Assembly: GCA_947454055.1 (NCBI GenBank)
Contig: CANGIS010000007.1
Coordinates: forward strand, 21,267 to 85,266
Direction: 5' to 3'
DNA from: Hyphomicrobiales bacterium
GTDB lineage: Bacteria > Pseudomonadota > Alphaproteobacteria > Rhizobiales > Beijerinckiaceae
DNA length: 64,000 nucleotides
Shown: one piece after another, positions 45,740-53,760 of the stretch
Numbering within the stretch: position 1 is the stretch's first letter
Layout: each line of letters begins with the position of its first letter
Position numbers and translations under genes: made by a program
Notes under the pieces: generated by a model
Told to the model about the DNA's origin: nothing
What the model saw: the letters and a program-made list of their open reading frames with translations, nothing else
The model's database searches: none

Positions 45740-46184
45740 CCGGGGCTCCGTTCTTCGCAGGCTGGCCGCCTCCGGCTTCCGATTTATCGAGCGAGGTGAG
45801 ATCTTTGAGCGTGCGCACAAGGGTCGCAACTGCCCGCGCATCATCGCTGGCGGTGGTGGTCTTCTCGTCCGCAGAGCCGATCTGCGTCATCCGCGCTTCA
45901 ATCTCGTTGATGTGCGCATGGGCCGCAGCCCAGGCCCGTGCAATCAGCGCCTTCCTCTCGGGACATTCACCAAGGCCGGTGCAGGGTTTGCCGAGCCAGC
46001 GCAAGGGGCGCGCACCCTCGGGCGCTTTGCCCCCCCGCCGTGGCCGCCAACCCTGGGTGCGGGAATAAATCTGGATGGTGGCCGGCGAAACACCGACTTT
46101 TGTGGCAATCGCCGTCAGCGAGAGCTGCGAATTTTCATAGAGCCGTCGAATCTCGATAGCCTGATCGCGAGTTAATCGGCGCAT
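45633..46184 (-). CDS. terS: GTA gp1, terminase small subunit
   Basis: DNA-recognition subunit of the terminase, 183 residues. An N-terminal helix-turn-helix (RRLYENSQLSLTAIATKVGV, SPATIQIYSRTQGW) is followed by an oligomerisation coiled coil (AHAHINEIEARMTQIGS, ALVRTLKDLTSLDKSE) and a flexible tail ending DLADELARRLAGLRKRG that may bind TerL. Size, domain order and position directly upstream of terL fit GTA gp1. Its promoter region holds a strong terminator. Confidence 0.85.
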   Translation of the reverse strand: MRRLTRDQAIEIRRLYENSQLSLTAIATKVGVSPATIQIYSRTQGWRPRRGGKAPEGARPLRWLGKPCTGLGECPERKALIARAWAAAHAHINEIEARMTQIGSADEKTTTASDDARAVATLVRTLKDLTSLDKSEAGGGQPAKNGAPDDPNANASASTGFASDLADELARRLAGLRKRGSAA

Positions 46185-46226
46185 GGCTCACCTGTGTTAG
46201 CGTCATGTTATCCGTTCCGCCCGAGG

Positions 46227-46267
46227 CCAAAAAAAGCGGGCTCCGCATCAGCAGGCCCGCTTTTTGG
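46227..46267 (-). terminator. Intrinsic terminator between the upstream gene and terS
   Basis: On the minus strand GCGGGC (46260-46255) pairs with GCCCGC (46241-46236), with flanking A and T runs extending the stem, followed by seven Ts. It ends the 128-residue gene upstream and would also stop transcription from the candidate promoter at 46319-46291 before terS. It is nearly symmetrical, so it could act in both directions. Confidence 0.85.
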
Positions 46268-46270
46268 TCA

Positions 46271-46319
46271 CACCGGTGGAGTATGCCTTTCTTCTACACC
46301 ACCACCGTTACGGTGTCAA
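46271..46319 (-). promoter_or_regulatory. Candidate GTA promoter with dyads
   Basis: On the minus strand TTGACA (46319-46314) is followed after 17 bases by TAGAAG (46296-46291), a plausible sigma-70 promoter pointing at terS. A perfect dyad CACCGTTACGGTG (46303-46315) covers the -35 spacer and a palindrome CACCGGTG lies at 46271-46278. Transcripts started here would meet the terminator within about 60 bases, so read-through would be needed to express the GTA genes. Confidence 0.4.
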
Positions 46320-46336
46320 GGTATTATTTCCTAATT

Positions 46337-46723
46337 TTAGTATTTTTTCTTAACTGCCCGTAAACGGTCGAGGTCAACGGCCAGCGCCAGCCGGAATTCT
46401 TCCAGATCACGCGGGCACGCGCGGGGATCGTCGTCGGTAAAGGTCGTGTCGACCACGGCCGCCTCGTCCCGTGCGGATCGCTCGGCCGGCGTCAACGACA
46501 CCAAAGCCTGAGCGCGGGCAGAAATCATCCTTCCTTTCGAAGGGGCGCTGGTCTGGTCCAATTCGGCCTCTGCGGGGGGTAATCCGCTCGCGGCATTGGC
46601 CCAGAGGTCGCGCCCTTCGATCATCGGATCAAAACGGCTCTCATCTGGCATTTTCTGGCGCCGGGTAGAAGACCGCTGAGGCATTAGCAGGCTATCAATC
46701 AGTGAGATATCGGATTTTGGCAT
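46337..46723 (-). CDS. Hypothetical protein upstream of terS
   Basis: Protein of 128 residues, hydrophilic, beginning MPKSDISLIDSLLMPQRSS. It is rich in Arg, Asp and Ala, has no membrane segment, and ends in a helix (LEEFRLALAVDLDRLRAVK) that is strongly charged. I do not recognise a family. It lies immediately before the GTA cluster on the same strand and ends in its own terminator, so it may be unrelated to the GTA. The ATG at 46723 has only a weak ribosome site (GAGA); the open frame continues to 46852. Confidence 0.6.
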   Translation of the reverse strand: MPKSDISLIDSLLMPQRSSTRRQKMPDESRFDPMIEGRDLWANAASGLPPAEAELDQTSAPSKGRMISARAQALVSLTPAERSARDEAAVVDTTFTDDDPRACPRDLEEFRLALAVDLDRLRAVKKKY

Positions 46724-47028
46724 GACATGTGTCTCGTTTGTTGGGTGAAAAACATACGCGAGCACACGCGGTACTGAAGTCTCGCGTCCGGAAATCGCCC
46801 TGTCATCCCGACCGGATCTTGCCCGCCCCAGAGCAATCCTCGCCGCCCTCAAAAAGACCGGTTTGGATCCGATGCCATGCCTTTGATCGGAACGGCAGAA
46901 CGAAGACCTTACGTTACGATAAGTTTTGATCGTTGTAAACGAATTATTTCCTACTATAGGTTATGATGCAGCGTAATGCCGAGCGCCGGTCCGCTGCCCC
47001 CGCCCGCCTTTATCGGGCCCGCCCGCCT
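46724..47028. other. Non-coding gap with a 19-bp tandem repeat
   Basis: AT-rich DNA at about 46905-46970 probably holds the promoter of the 128-residue gene. At 46999-47017 and 47018-47036 the same 19 bases (CCCGCCCGCCTTTATCGGG) occur twice in direct tandem, ending inside the 3' end of the ycgN-like gene. No gene is seen. Confidence 0.6.
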
Positions 47029-47532
47029 TTATCGGGTCGGCGGCTTTTTGGCCTTTTTCGGCCATGCCAGCGGCCATTGTCTTATCCGGTCCACCACATC
47101 CTCGACCGCAATCTCGGTTTCGCTGCAATGAACCCGTCCTTTGACCGAAACACCGGCTTCGATCACCGTCTCCGCCCGCCCCGATACCAGCGGATGCCAC
47201 CAGGCCAGAGGCTTGTCTTCCGCCAGCAGGCGATAGGCACAGGTCGGCGGCAACCAGCCGAGCGTCCGGGCTTCAACGGGCGTCAGGCGAACGCAATCGG
47301 AGACCACCGTCTGGCGATTGGCATAATCGCGACAGCGGCAGCTTTCTTTGTCCAGCAATTGGCAGGCAATATCGGTCGCATAATATTGGCCGGTGTCTTC
47401 ATCCTCGAGCTTGACAAGGCAGCACCGCCCGCAGCCATCGCAGAGGCTTTCCCATTCCGCGGAGGACATCTCCTCCAGCGTTTTTTGTTCCCAAAACGGC
47501 GCCTTCGCGTCCGCTCGCTTGTCATCGACCAT
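47029..47532 (-). CDS. YcgN-family (UPF0260) cysteine-cluster protein
   Basis: Protein of 167 residues of the YcgN/YkgJ zinc- or iron-chelating type. The pattern [18 protein letters not shown] is followed by [19 protein letters not shown], further cysteines in VSDCVRLTP and [10 protein letters not shown], the aromatic [10 protein letters not shown], and VKGRVHC near the end. The function is not known. The ATG at 47532 begins just before the conserved [13 protein letters not shown]; an in-frame ATG at 47571 would add 13 residues without a ribosome site. A perfect 19-bp tandem repeat covers its stop codon. Confidence 0.85.
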   Translation of the reverse strand: MVDDKRADAKAPFWEQKTLEEMSSAEWESLCDGCGRCCLVKLEDEDTGQYYATDIACQLLDKESCRCRDYANRQTVVSDCVRLTPVEARTLGWLPPTCAYRLLAEDKPLAWWHPLVSGRAETVIEAGVSVKGRVHCSETEIAVEDVVDRIRQWPLAWPKKAKKPPTR

Positions 47533-47623
47533 CCAAAAAACTTTCAACCGCCAGGGCTCGCGCCCTTCCATGCGGTCAGTATGGCACGGATCACCGGCGG
47601 GCTGAAAGCGGATCGGTGGACGC

Positions 47624-48349
47624 TTACCCCTTGCGCACCACCCGCTTGCCGCTCATGGGGGCCGCAGTCGGGCAATCGCCACCCTTGGCCACTTCATCGC
47701 GCAACGCATGGATCGCGGCCAGCGTGGGCTTGGCCGCTTCGTCGGGCGAGGCGGCAAAGAGGCGCTCCAGCGCGCCATGATAGGCCTCGATCCGTTGCGG
47801 TAGAGCCCGCTCGATCGCCGCTCCGATCGCGGCATTGCCGGCCACCCGTATCCGCGCCAAGGCGGCTTGATCGGCCGTCAGACTTTCCGAAGCGGGAAGC
47901 GCCGCCACCCGGAGCGCATCGACCACCGCCACGCGACACGCTGCGGCCCGAAACAGCGGCACCAGCACAAGGTCAGCCGACGCATCGCGCTCCACCCGTT
48001 TATAGCGCGCGGTGACCGAGAGATCGGCATAACCAGCGACACGGCTGTAATAGACATCCGCATCCGGCCCGATCACAGCCTCGAGCGCATCAAGCGTCGG
48101 ATAGATGGGCTTTTCCGGATTGCGGCTCAGCGCCAAAGCGCGATTGCGCAACTCGACTTCGGGTTCGGTCAAGGTCGCACGCGCTCCGAACCAATCCGGC
48201 GGCGCATCGATCCCCTGCTTGCCTTCCATGAGCCCCGGACGACGGCGACCGAAATCACCCGTCTCGGCACACCCCGCAAGGAGGCCGAGCAGCACGGAAG
48301 CCGCGCATAAGGGCCACAGTACACCTCGCCCCGAGCGGCTAGGTGACAC
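47624..48349 (-). CDS. Putative lipoprotein of unknown function
   Basis: Protein of about 241 residues. A signal peptide ([18 protein letters not shown]) with a lipobox cysteine is followed by an alpha-rich soluble domain; stretches include [38 protein letters not shown] and a four-helix-like middle with [14 protein letters not shown] hydrophobics. It ends in a basic tail. There is no ATG in place: a GTG at 48349 is the best start. It is conserved-looking, with codon use like its neighbours, but I cannot name a family. Confidence 0.75.
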   Translation of the reverse strand: MSPSRSGRGVLWPLCAASVLLGLLAGCAETGDFGRRRPGLMEGKQGIDAPPDWFGARATLTEPEVELRNRALALSRNPEKPIYPTLDALEAVIGPDADVYYSRVAGYADLSVTARYKRVERDASADLVLVPLFRAAACRVAVVDALRVAALPASESLTADQAALARIRVAGNAAIGAAIERALPQRIEAYHGALERLFAASPDEAAKPTLAAIHALRDEVAKGGDCPTAAPMSGKRVVRKG

Positions 48350-48694
48350 GCGTTTTGACCGTATCGCGTCGGTTCCGAAGGATAGCTTTTCCACTCTTCG
48401 ATCTTTTTTTGACACTCTTAGGGACAATAGTTTCTCGACAATATCTAATTCCGGGGAAAATAATGACTTCACAACCACAATCACTTGCAGTTGTTTGGGA
48501 TTTTTTAGTCAAAAAACTGTAATCTATAACGTAAAGTATATTATTCATGCTTGAATCTCCCCTAGGGCAATTCGATTCGGCATAGCCTAGTTATGCTTAT
48601 GTCATGGTTAACGCTTTGCTAACGATTGCCGTCTTAAAAAAGAATACGGAATTGCCGAAGGTAAGTAGCATTGGGTACGGAGACGAAATCCAGA
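48350..48694 (+). promoter_or_regulatory. AT-rich divergent promoter region with a CtrA-like site
   Basis: Region of about 340 bases between a minus-strand lipoprotein gene and the plus-strand DUF2336 gene, clearly lower in GC than its flanks. At 48608-48622 TTAA-N7-CTAA differs by one base from the CtrA consensus TTAA-N7-TTAA. A weak GGAG lies before the DUF2336 start. No small gene is apparent. Confidence 0.4.
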
Positions 48695-49693
48695 ATGTCG
48701 CTCGCCGCTGATACGGGCCATGGTTTTTCGCGCTTCGAAAAGCGGGCGTTTGGCGTGGCGCAACCTCCGCGCGCCGGCGTGTCGGCTGCCCTGCATGATA
48801 TGGCGGATGATCTCCTGCTCCTGCTGCCGCGCACGTCCGAAGCGGTGGCCTGTCAATGCGCCAAAAAGCTCGTCAACGGCGGCCTGATGACACCGCGTCT
48901 GGTCGAAATTTTCGTCAACCGGCAAGACCGCGCATCCCTCATCGTCCTGTCGGAAGAAGTGAGCCTCACCTCCGACACCAAAATCAGGCTGGCCCGCACC
49001 GGCTCAGTGCCTGTTGCCCGCGCGATCGCCGCCCGCAATGATCTGTCGGACGCTCTCATCGACATCCTGCTGGACCGCAACGATCCGGTCATCGATCAAA
49101 TTCTGGGCGAACAATCGGACACCGCTTTGCCCGATGGCGCGTTCAATGTTCTCGCCAGCCGTGCGCTTGGCAATGTCGCACTGGCCAGGCAGCTGCTGTC
49201 GCGGTCCGATCTGTCACCACAACGTCGCGCCGCGCTGTTTATCCACGCCACCCCGCGCCAGCGTCTGGCGATCTTGCGCCTCGCCGACGCGCTGGCGGCG
49301 TCAAAGCCGCAATGGATGTCGGAAACACCGCTATCGGACATCCGCCACTGGATCGAACAAGGCGATGCCGTGGCCTTGACCACCCGTCTCGCCACCCTGT
49401 TCGGCCTTCCCTATGCGGCCTTGTTCTCCCTGCTGGGTGAAAATTCAGGCGCGCTGCTTGCCATTGCGCTGATGGCGGTGGATACGCCGGCGGCTCTGAT
49501 CCGACAGGCCTGTCAGGCGGCCTCGTTTCATCGCCCCGGCATGCCGGGCGGCGTCGAAGACGTCCTTGAAACCGCGCAACCGGCAACCGCCCGCTGGATC
49601 ATGGCGGCCCATGCCACCATCGCCTCCGCCGCAGCCACCCGCATGAGCCGGTACAATGGGGCGAACGCGGCGCCGGAACGGCTCATCGCCTGA
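48695..49693 (+). CDS. DUF2336 domain-containing protein
   Basis: Alphaproteobacterial DUF2336 protein of 332 residues, built of alpha-helical repeats similar to HEAT/LRV type. The repeat pattern is seen in FVNRQDRASLIVLSEEVSL, RTGSVPVARAIAARNDLSD, ALIDILLDRNDPVIDQILG and ASRALGNVALARQLLSRSDL. Some DUF2336 members act near cell-cycle or stress regulators, but the function is unclear. The ATG at 48695 is used; a TTG 24 bases upstream is in frame. A CtrA-like half-site pair lies about 80 bases upstream. It converges on the DUF1491 gene. Confidence 0.85.
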   Translation: MSLAADTGHGFSRFEKRAFGVAQPPRAGVSAALHDMADDLLLLLPRTSEAVACQCAKKLVNGGLMTPRLVEIFVNRQDRASLIVLSEEVSLTSDTKIRLARTGSVPVARAIAARNDLSDALIDILLDRNDPVIDQILGEQSDTALPDGAFNVLASRALGNVALARQLLSRSDLSPQRRAALFIHATPRQRLAILRLADALAASKPQWMSETPLSDIRHWIEQGDAVALTTRLATLFGLPYAALFSLLGENSGALLAIALMAVDTPAALIRQACQAASFHRPGMPGGVEDVLETAQPATARWIMAAHATIASAAATRMSRYNGANAAPERLIA

Positions 49694-49696
49694 GGC

Positions 49697-50041
49697 CTAT
49701 CGGGCGTCCGCATCGAGAAAGGTGCGGCCTGCGCGGTCTTCGACTTCGATCATCCAGAGGTCCGGATCGAACAGGATGTCGCGCGCCATGCGCTCTTCCA
49801 CGCTCAGCGGATCGGCGTCGACGATCACCGCCTCGAAGCGACGCTCGGGCGGGGCCTCGGCGTCCCAATCCGGCAGCGCCGGAGCGTAAAGCGAGGCGCG
49901 GCCATCCAGCCGGTCGATTTTGATATAGATCGCGCCGGCTTCCGCTGCCCCGCGTCGGCGCAACACCGCCACCACCCCTTCCACCGCACAGCGCCGGAGA
50001 TAGGCCGATACCCAGATATCGGAGCGCAGACGTGCTGTCAT
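49697..50041 (-). CDS. DUF1491 family protein
   Basis: Protein of 114 residues of the alphaproteobacterial DUF1491 family. It begins ARLRSDIWVSAYLRRCAVEG and has GAIYIKIDRLDGRASLYAPA, then RRFEAVIVDADPLSVEERMA and a C-terminal DLWMIEVEDRAGRTF. It ends 3 bases from the DUF2336 stop (convergent) and follows the peptidoglycan-binding gene after 6 bases. The function is unknown. Confidence 0.88.
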   Translation of the reverse strand: MTARLRSDIWVSAYLRRCAVEGVVAVLRRRGAAEAGAIYIKIDRLDGRASLYAPALPDWDAEAPPERRFEAVIVDADPLSVEERMARDILFDPDLWMIEVEDRAGRTFLDADAR

Positions 50042-50047
50042 TCCGGC

Positions 50048-50791
50048 TTAATCCAGCGCAAAGCCGGAGACTTTGGCCAGCACGGGCTTTGTCGTCGGAT
50101 CAACTTCGCCGGTCGGGGGAAGATGCCGGTCTTTCTGGAAATGCAAAACGGCATCCCGCAAGGCGGAGGATTTCAGCCCGTCGGGCGATACCGGACCATA
50201 TCCGATCTTGTTGAGTGCGCGCTGCACGCCCAAAATCCCCTTTTCGGGGCGCGGCATGGACGACGATACCAGCGCACCCACCGGATCAACCACGCCCGCA
50301 TCGGGAATGGGCTGCGGGGGCGCAAAAGCCTGCTTGGGGTCGGCGGAGGCAACCATCGCAGCAGAAGCCGATACTTTCGGTTGCGCCAGAACGGGCGCCA
50401 CGACCGGCGCAGGCACCGGTACCGGCACCGCTTCAACCTTATCGGGACGACGGGGCGGTTGCGGGGCGCCCTCGATCACCGGTGCGCTGTCGCCACCGGC
50501 ACGGAACAGCAGGCCAAACGGATTGAGCGAACCCGCCCCATGCCAGACCGACGCAAAATCGATCAGCGAGGCCGACCGTGTCGATTTCTGGAGATAGAGC
50601 GCATTGGTGATAAAGGCCACCAAAGTGCCCGCCATGACAAAGCCGAGCAATAGCCGCCCCGGTGCCGCCAGAAGGGGGCGCGAAGACGCCATCGCTTCGG
50701 ACGGATCGGAGCGCTGGTCGGACGGACCGGCATAGGCCGGATGCGGCTCGTCTTCGAACAACGGTTCGCGACGGCGGGGATGATTACGCAT
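50048..50791 (-). CDS. Membrane-anchored peptidoglycan-binding protein
   Basis: Protein of 247 residues with one transmembrane helix (LLLGFVMAGTLVAFITNALYL, about residues 46-66), a long proline- and alanine-rich linker (VPVPVPAPVVAPVL) and a C-terminal peptidoglycan-binding-like domain (VQRALNKIGYGPVSPDGLKS, RDAVLHFQKDRHLPPTGEVD). It should link the inner membrane to the cell wall. The ATG at 50791 overlaps the upstream kinase stop by 8 bases, so the two are coupled. A role with the kinase in envelope or cell-cycle control is inferred from this coupling. Confidence 0.85.
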   Translation of the reverse strand: MRNHPRRREPLFEDEPHPAYAGPSDQRSDPSEAMASSRPLLAAPGRLLLGFVMAGTLVAFITNALYLQKSTRSASLIDFASVWHGAGSLNPFGLLFRAGGDSAPVIEGAPQPPRRPDKVEAVPVPVPAPVVAPVLAQPKVSASAAMVASADPKQAFAPPQPIPDAGVVDPVGALVSSSMPRPEKGILGVQRALNKIGYGPVSPDGLKSSALRDAVLHFQKDRHLPPTGEVDPTTKPVLAKVSGFALD

Positions 50792-52499
50792 AACGGCGCT
50801 CGCGATGTTCGGGTTGGTTGCCAAGGCCGGTCATATCCGGACCCCGATCGGAAAGGGCGAAGGTCACGATCACCCGCGTCCCGGCACCCGCCCGGCTCAT
50901 CACATCAAAATGCCCGTTGTGACGCTGAACAATCTCGCGCACGATACCGAGCCCGAGGCCTTGCCCTTCGGGTGCGCCGTAGCGGGACGCGCTACCGCGG
51001 AAAAACGGTTCGCCCAGCCGCGCCAAATCCTGTTCGGCAACGCCAACGCCGTTATCCTCGACGGTCAGGCGGATCTTGCTGCCTTCACGCACGGCCCGCA
51101 CCGTAACCATGCCCTCGGGCGCAAATTTCAAGGCATTGGAAATCAGATTGATCAAAATCTGGCGAAGCGCGTGGCGGCTTCCGGCCAGAGCCGGCACATC
51201 CTCGTCCACTTTCCAGCTCAAACGGGCGCGCTGCGCCTCGATCGTCAGGCGCATAATCCCCACCGCCTCGTCGATCAGATCGGCCAGATCAACCCGATCC
51301 TCCTCATCCTCTTTCGCCGCAGCACCCGCAACAGGGATCGCCGTGCCGGGCAGGTGATTGACGAGATCCAGCATATGGCGCGCCGATGTGCCGATGATGC
51401 GCGCATAATCGCCGCGCTTCGGATCATCCGGCGCAATGATCGCGGGGTCGCCGAGACATTCGGCAAAGCCGATAATGGCCGTCAGCGGCGTCCGTAATTC
51501 ATGGCCCAGACGGGCCGATTCAAGCGAAGGCTTCGGCACGGCCGGCGCCCGCTCGAGCGCCACCGCGACAGGCCGATAGCACGCCATGATTTCCGGTTGC
51601 CCCGTGCCCGGATCGCGAACAGCGCGCGAAAAGCGTATATCGAAATCACGATAGGGATCGTGCCCGTTATGGCCTTCCGCGCCGGACTCGCACTTGATCC
51701 GCACCCGCGCCTCGGCCTGCCCCGCGCCGTGCAGCACGTCCGACAAGGCTTTGAGAAAGGCGGGGCCGCTGGCCAGATGCAGGCGGGCGATCACCGTCTT
51801 GTCGGCCAGCTCTTCGGGGCCAATGCCGATCAACCGGCAAAACATCGCATTGGAGCCGATCACCGAACCGCTCTCGTCATGGCGCACGATGCCGGCGTCT
51901 GTTAGCCCCGAAAGCGCCCGCCAGCGGTCATCGGAGAAGCGCGCCCGCACATCGCGGCGGCTCTCGCGCAAGGTCCAATAGAGCGTGCCGAGAAGCAGTG
52001 CCGTCAACGCCACGACATCGGCCACCAGAAGGCTGCTGTCAGCCCGCAAACTGCCGGTGACAACAAGGGCTGCGAGGCCAAGGGCAATCAGGCCCGCTGC
52101 CAGCCCCGCACCCGCGGCACCGGCCAGAATCGCTCCCTCGAGAATAAAAGGCATCAGCGTGATCGGTCCGGCGGTGTCGCCGGTCATCAGGGGAAACGCG
52201 GCAAAGCCCAGCACCGACACCGCAAAGCCCGCCCGCAAACCACCCAGACGCGACACGGCCAGCGCGGTCACCCCTTGGAAGCATAACACGGTTGCCCCGA
52301 TCAGCAGCGCCCGCGGCATCACATTCGGCAAAGCAAGCCACAGCGTCATAGGCACGAGGCCCACCGCCCCGAGCGCCAGACGCGAACCGATAAACCAGCG
52401 ATGCGCCGTAAAGCGCGTGTCGGAAACCTTGACCGAACGATGCACAAGATCACCCAGCACCTCGATAAAGCGCTCCGCGAACGTCAATTCACCCACCAC
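50784..52499 (-). CDS. Multi-span sensor histidine kinase with PAS domain
   Basis: Membrane kinase of 571 residues. Five or six transmembrane helices (about residues 40-180) precede a PAS-like domain (GIVRHDESGSVIGSNAMFC), the phosphoacceptor region ARLGHELRTPLTAIIGF and an ATPase domain with NLISNALKFAPEG, VEDNGVGV and GQGLGLGIV. The cognate regulator is not adjacent. The start is GTG at 52499 with AGGGG upstream, or the next codon, also GTG. It is first in an operon with the peptidoglycan-binding protein and DUF1491. The layout resembles alphaproteobacterial cell-cycle or envelope kinases, but I cannot name it. Confidence 0.88.
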   Translation of the reverse strand: MVGELTFAERFIEVLGDLVHRSVKVSDTRFTAHRWFIGSRLALGAVGLVPMTLWLALPNVMPRALLIGATVLCFQGVTALAVSRLGGLRAGFAVSVLGFAAFPLMTGDTAGPITLMPFILEGAILAGAAGAGLAAGLIALGLAALVVTGSLRADSSLLVADVVALTALLLGTLYWTLRESRRDVRARFSDDRWRALSGLTDAGIVRHDESGSVIGSNAMFCRLIGIGPEELADKTVIARLHLASGPAFLKALSDVLHGAGQAEARVRIKCESGAEGHNGHDPYRDFDIRFSRAVRDPGTGQPEIMACYRPVAVALERAPAVPKPSLESARLGHELRTPLTAIIGFAECLGDPAIIAPDDPKRGDYARIIGTSARHMLDLVNHLPGTAIPVAGAAAKEDEEDRVDLADLIDEAVGIMRLTIEAQRARLSWKVDEDVPALAGSRHALRQILINLISNALKFAPEGMVTVRAVREGSKIRLTVEDNGVGVAEQDLARLGEPFFRGSASRYGAPEGQGLGLGIVREIVQRHNGHFDVMSRAGAGTRVIVTFALSDRGPDMTGLGNQPEHRERRYA

Positions 52500-52797
52500 G
52501 CACTGCCCCTATGTTGTCCGAATGGTCCAATTTTCGTCTGTCGGGCCAGTGTGACGTGCGGACCTTAAACCTTCGCTAAATTTATCACGCGCAGTTTTGT
52601 CGCATTCGAGCAATCGTTAACGCCACCCCCCTCAAAGCTTAACAAAACCCATAATTTGCCGCCCGAATTTAGGGGTTGATTAACCACACCAGCAATCTCT
52701 GCCCCTGCGACCCTGCTGCCGACGCAATGGAAGATTTGCAGCGCTGCGCGCAGCGCCTACAAGACGATAACGATTTTTGTCACACAAAGTTGATCTC
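52500..52797 (+). promoter_or_regulatory. Divergent promoter region with CtrA-like site and a 16-bp palindrome
   Basis: Between the kinase (minus) and the DUF5330-type gene (plus). TTAA-N7-CTAA at 52565-52579 is one base from the CtrA consensus, the same deviation as the site before the DUF2336 gene. GCGCTGCGCGCAGCGC at 52741-52756 is a perfect 16-bp palindrome 41 bases before the plus-strand start and could be an operator or a hairpin in the leader. No gene is seen. Confidence 0.4.
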
Positions 52798-53268
52798 ATG
52801 GGTTTCGTGATCAGAGCGCTGTTTGTTATCGGCGTTCTTTATCTGCTGTCGCCGCTTCGCGCGTCTCTACCGGATTGGCTTGCCAAGCCTTCGGCAGGAC
52901 CGGTGCAGCTTGCCGTCGTGCCGGCGCTGGCCAACACCTATGCTAGCACGGCCGCGCCGATTTCTGCCGGCGTCGAAACCTTGGGCAAGGCCGCCCTTGC
53001 CGCCTGCAAGGGCCATGAAAAGGCCTGCATGGAGGCCGCCGCCTCGGCACTTAAAACCGTCGATACCAAAACCGTCGACACCAGAGCCATCGATTCGGGC
53101 GATGCTATTGCCGCTTTGCTGAAAGACATTCCCGCGCCTGAAAAGCCACACACGGTTACGGTTGCCGACGCGGTAACGGATGCACAGGCCATTCCGCTGC
53201 CGCCGCGTCGCGAGCTTCCTCCCGCACCTGCTGCCGTGCCTGCTCTTCCGACCCAGAAAAAGATTTAA
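52798..53268 (+). CDS. DUF5330-like small membrane-anchored protein
   Basis: Protein of 156 residues. It begins MGFVIRALFVIGVLYLLSP, a single membrane anchor or uncleaved signal, followed by an alanine-rich soluble part with CKGHEKACMEAAASAL (two cysteines) and a proline-rich tail. The start and layout resemble the rhizobial DUF5330 family, which is often found beside sufE. The ATG at 52798 is used; the frame begins earlier with a TTG at 52777. The function is unknown. Confidence 0.68.
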   Translation: MGFVIRALFVIGVLYLLSPLRASLPDWLAKPSAGPVQLAVVPALANTYASTAAPISAGVETLGKAALAACKGHEKACMEAAASALKTVDTKTVDTRAIDSGDAIAALLKDIPAPEKPHTVTVADAVTDAQAIPLPPRRELPPAPAAVPALPTQKKI

Positions 53269-53322
53269 CCTCGACCTTCGGCCCGCTTCGCTCTAAACGG
53301 ACGCAGGGCGAAGGAGTGGGAC

Positions 53323-53760
53323 ATGGCGGCGAGTTTCAATGAGATTATCGAGAATTTCGGCTTCCTCGACGATTGGGAAGACCGCTACCGCTATCTGATC
53401 GAACTCGGCAAAGATCTGCCCTTGCTCGCCGAAAGCGAGATGACCGAGGAAACGCGTGTCAAAGGGTGCGCCAGTCAGGTTTGGGTCGTTACCTCGATCG
53501 ACCGCAGCGGCGTCGCGCCCGTGCTGCATTTTCGTGGCCAGAGCGATGCCCATATTGTCAAAGGCCTCGTGGCGTTGACGCTGGCGCTGTATTCCGGCCG
53601 CACCGCCACCGATATTCTGGCGCTCGACGCGCTCGACCTCTTCCGCCGCATCGGACTGGCCGAACACCTCACCCCGCAGCGCTCCAACGGCGTGCGCTCG
53701 ATGGTCGAGCGCATCCGCCGCGATGCGCGTGATCTTTTGGCGGAAGAAGCCGGCGCCTAG
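53323..53760 (+). CDS. sufE: Sulfur acceptor protein SufE
   Basis: Accepts persulfide sulfur from the cysteine desulfurase SufS for iron-sulfur cluster assembly. The 145-residue protein has the family core: IIENFGFLDDWEDRYRYLIE, then the reactive cysteine in TRVKGCASQVWVV, and GQSDAHIVKGLVALTLALYS. The start has GAAGGAG upstream. It stands apart from any suf operon in this window, as is common in alphaproteobacteria. It converges on the DUF6456 gene with a 4-base overlap of the stops. Confidence 0.95.
   Translation: MAASFNEIIENFGFLDDWEDRYRYLIELGKDLPLLAESEMTEETRVKGCASQVWVVTSIDRSGVAPVLHFRGQSDAHIVKGLVALTLALYSGRTATDILALDALDLFRRIGLAEHLTPQRSNGVRSMVERIRRDARDLLAEEAGA

Larger units (their letters stand above)
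26344..46184 (-). mobile_element. RcGTA-like gene transfer agent structural cluster
   Basis: About 20 kb encoding one small DNA-packaging virion. Homologues of R. capsulatus GTA genes are present in this transcription order: terS, terL, gp11 (displaced), gp3, gp3.5, gp4, gp5, gp6, gp7, gp8, gp9, gp10, gp10.1, gp12, gp13, gp14, gp15. An S74-type spike and a GH108 endolysin follow. There is no integrase, repressor, replication gene, attachment site or tRNA, and the locus sits beside conserved chromosomal genes, which fits a domesticated GTA better than a prophage. Departures from the standard order are the 3.6-kb insertion after terL, the moved tape-measure gene and an opposite-strand protease. 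Whether particles are made cannot be seen from the sequence. Confidence 0.88.

Noticed and set aside
45033..46175. Plus-strand open frame of 380 codons antisense to terL/terS
   Set aside because: Shadow of the terminase genes; no recognisable motif.
26344..46184. Active prophage
   Set aside because: No integrase, repressor, replication or attachment site, conserved chromosomal neighbours, and a gene set that matches a GTA one for one.
46963..48015. Plus-strand open frame of 350 codons antisense to the YcgN and lipoprotein genes
   Set aside because: Composition is that of a GC-rich shadow frame (Arg, Pro, Ala, His rich), no family motif or ribosome site, and both minus-strand genes are well supported.
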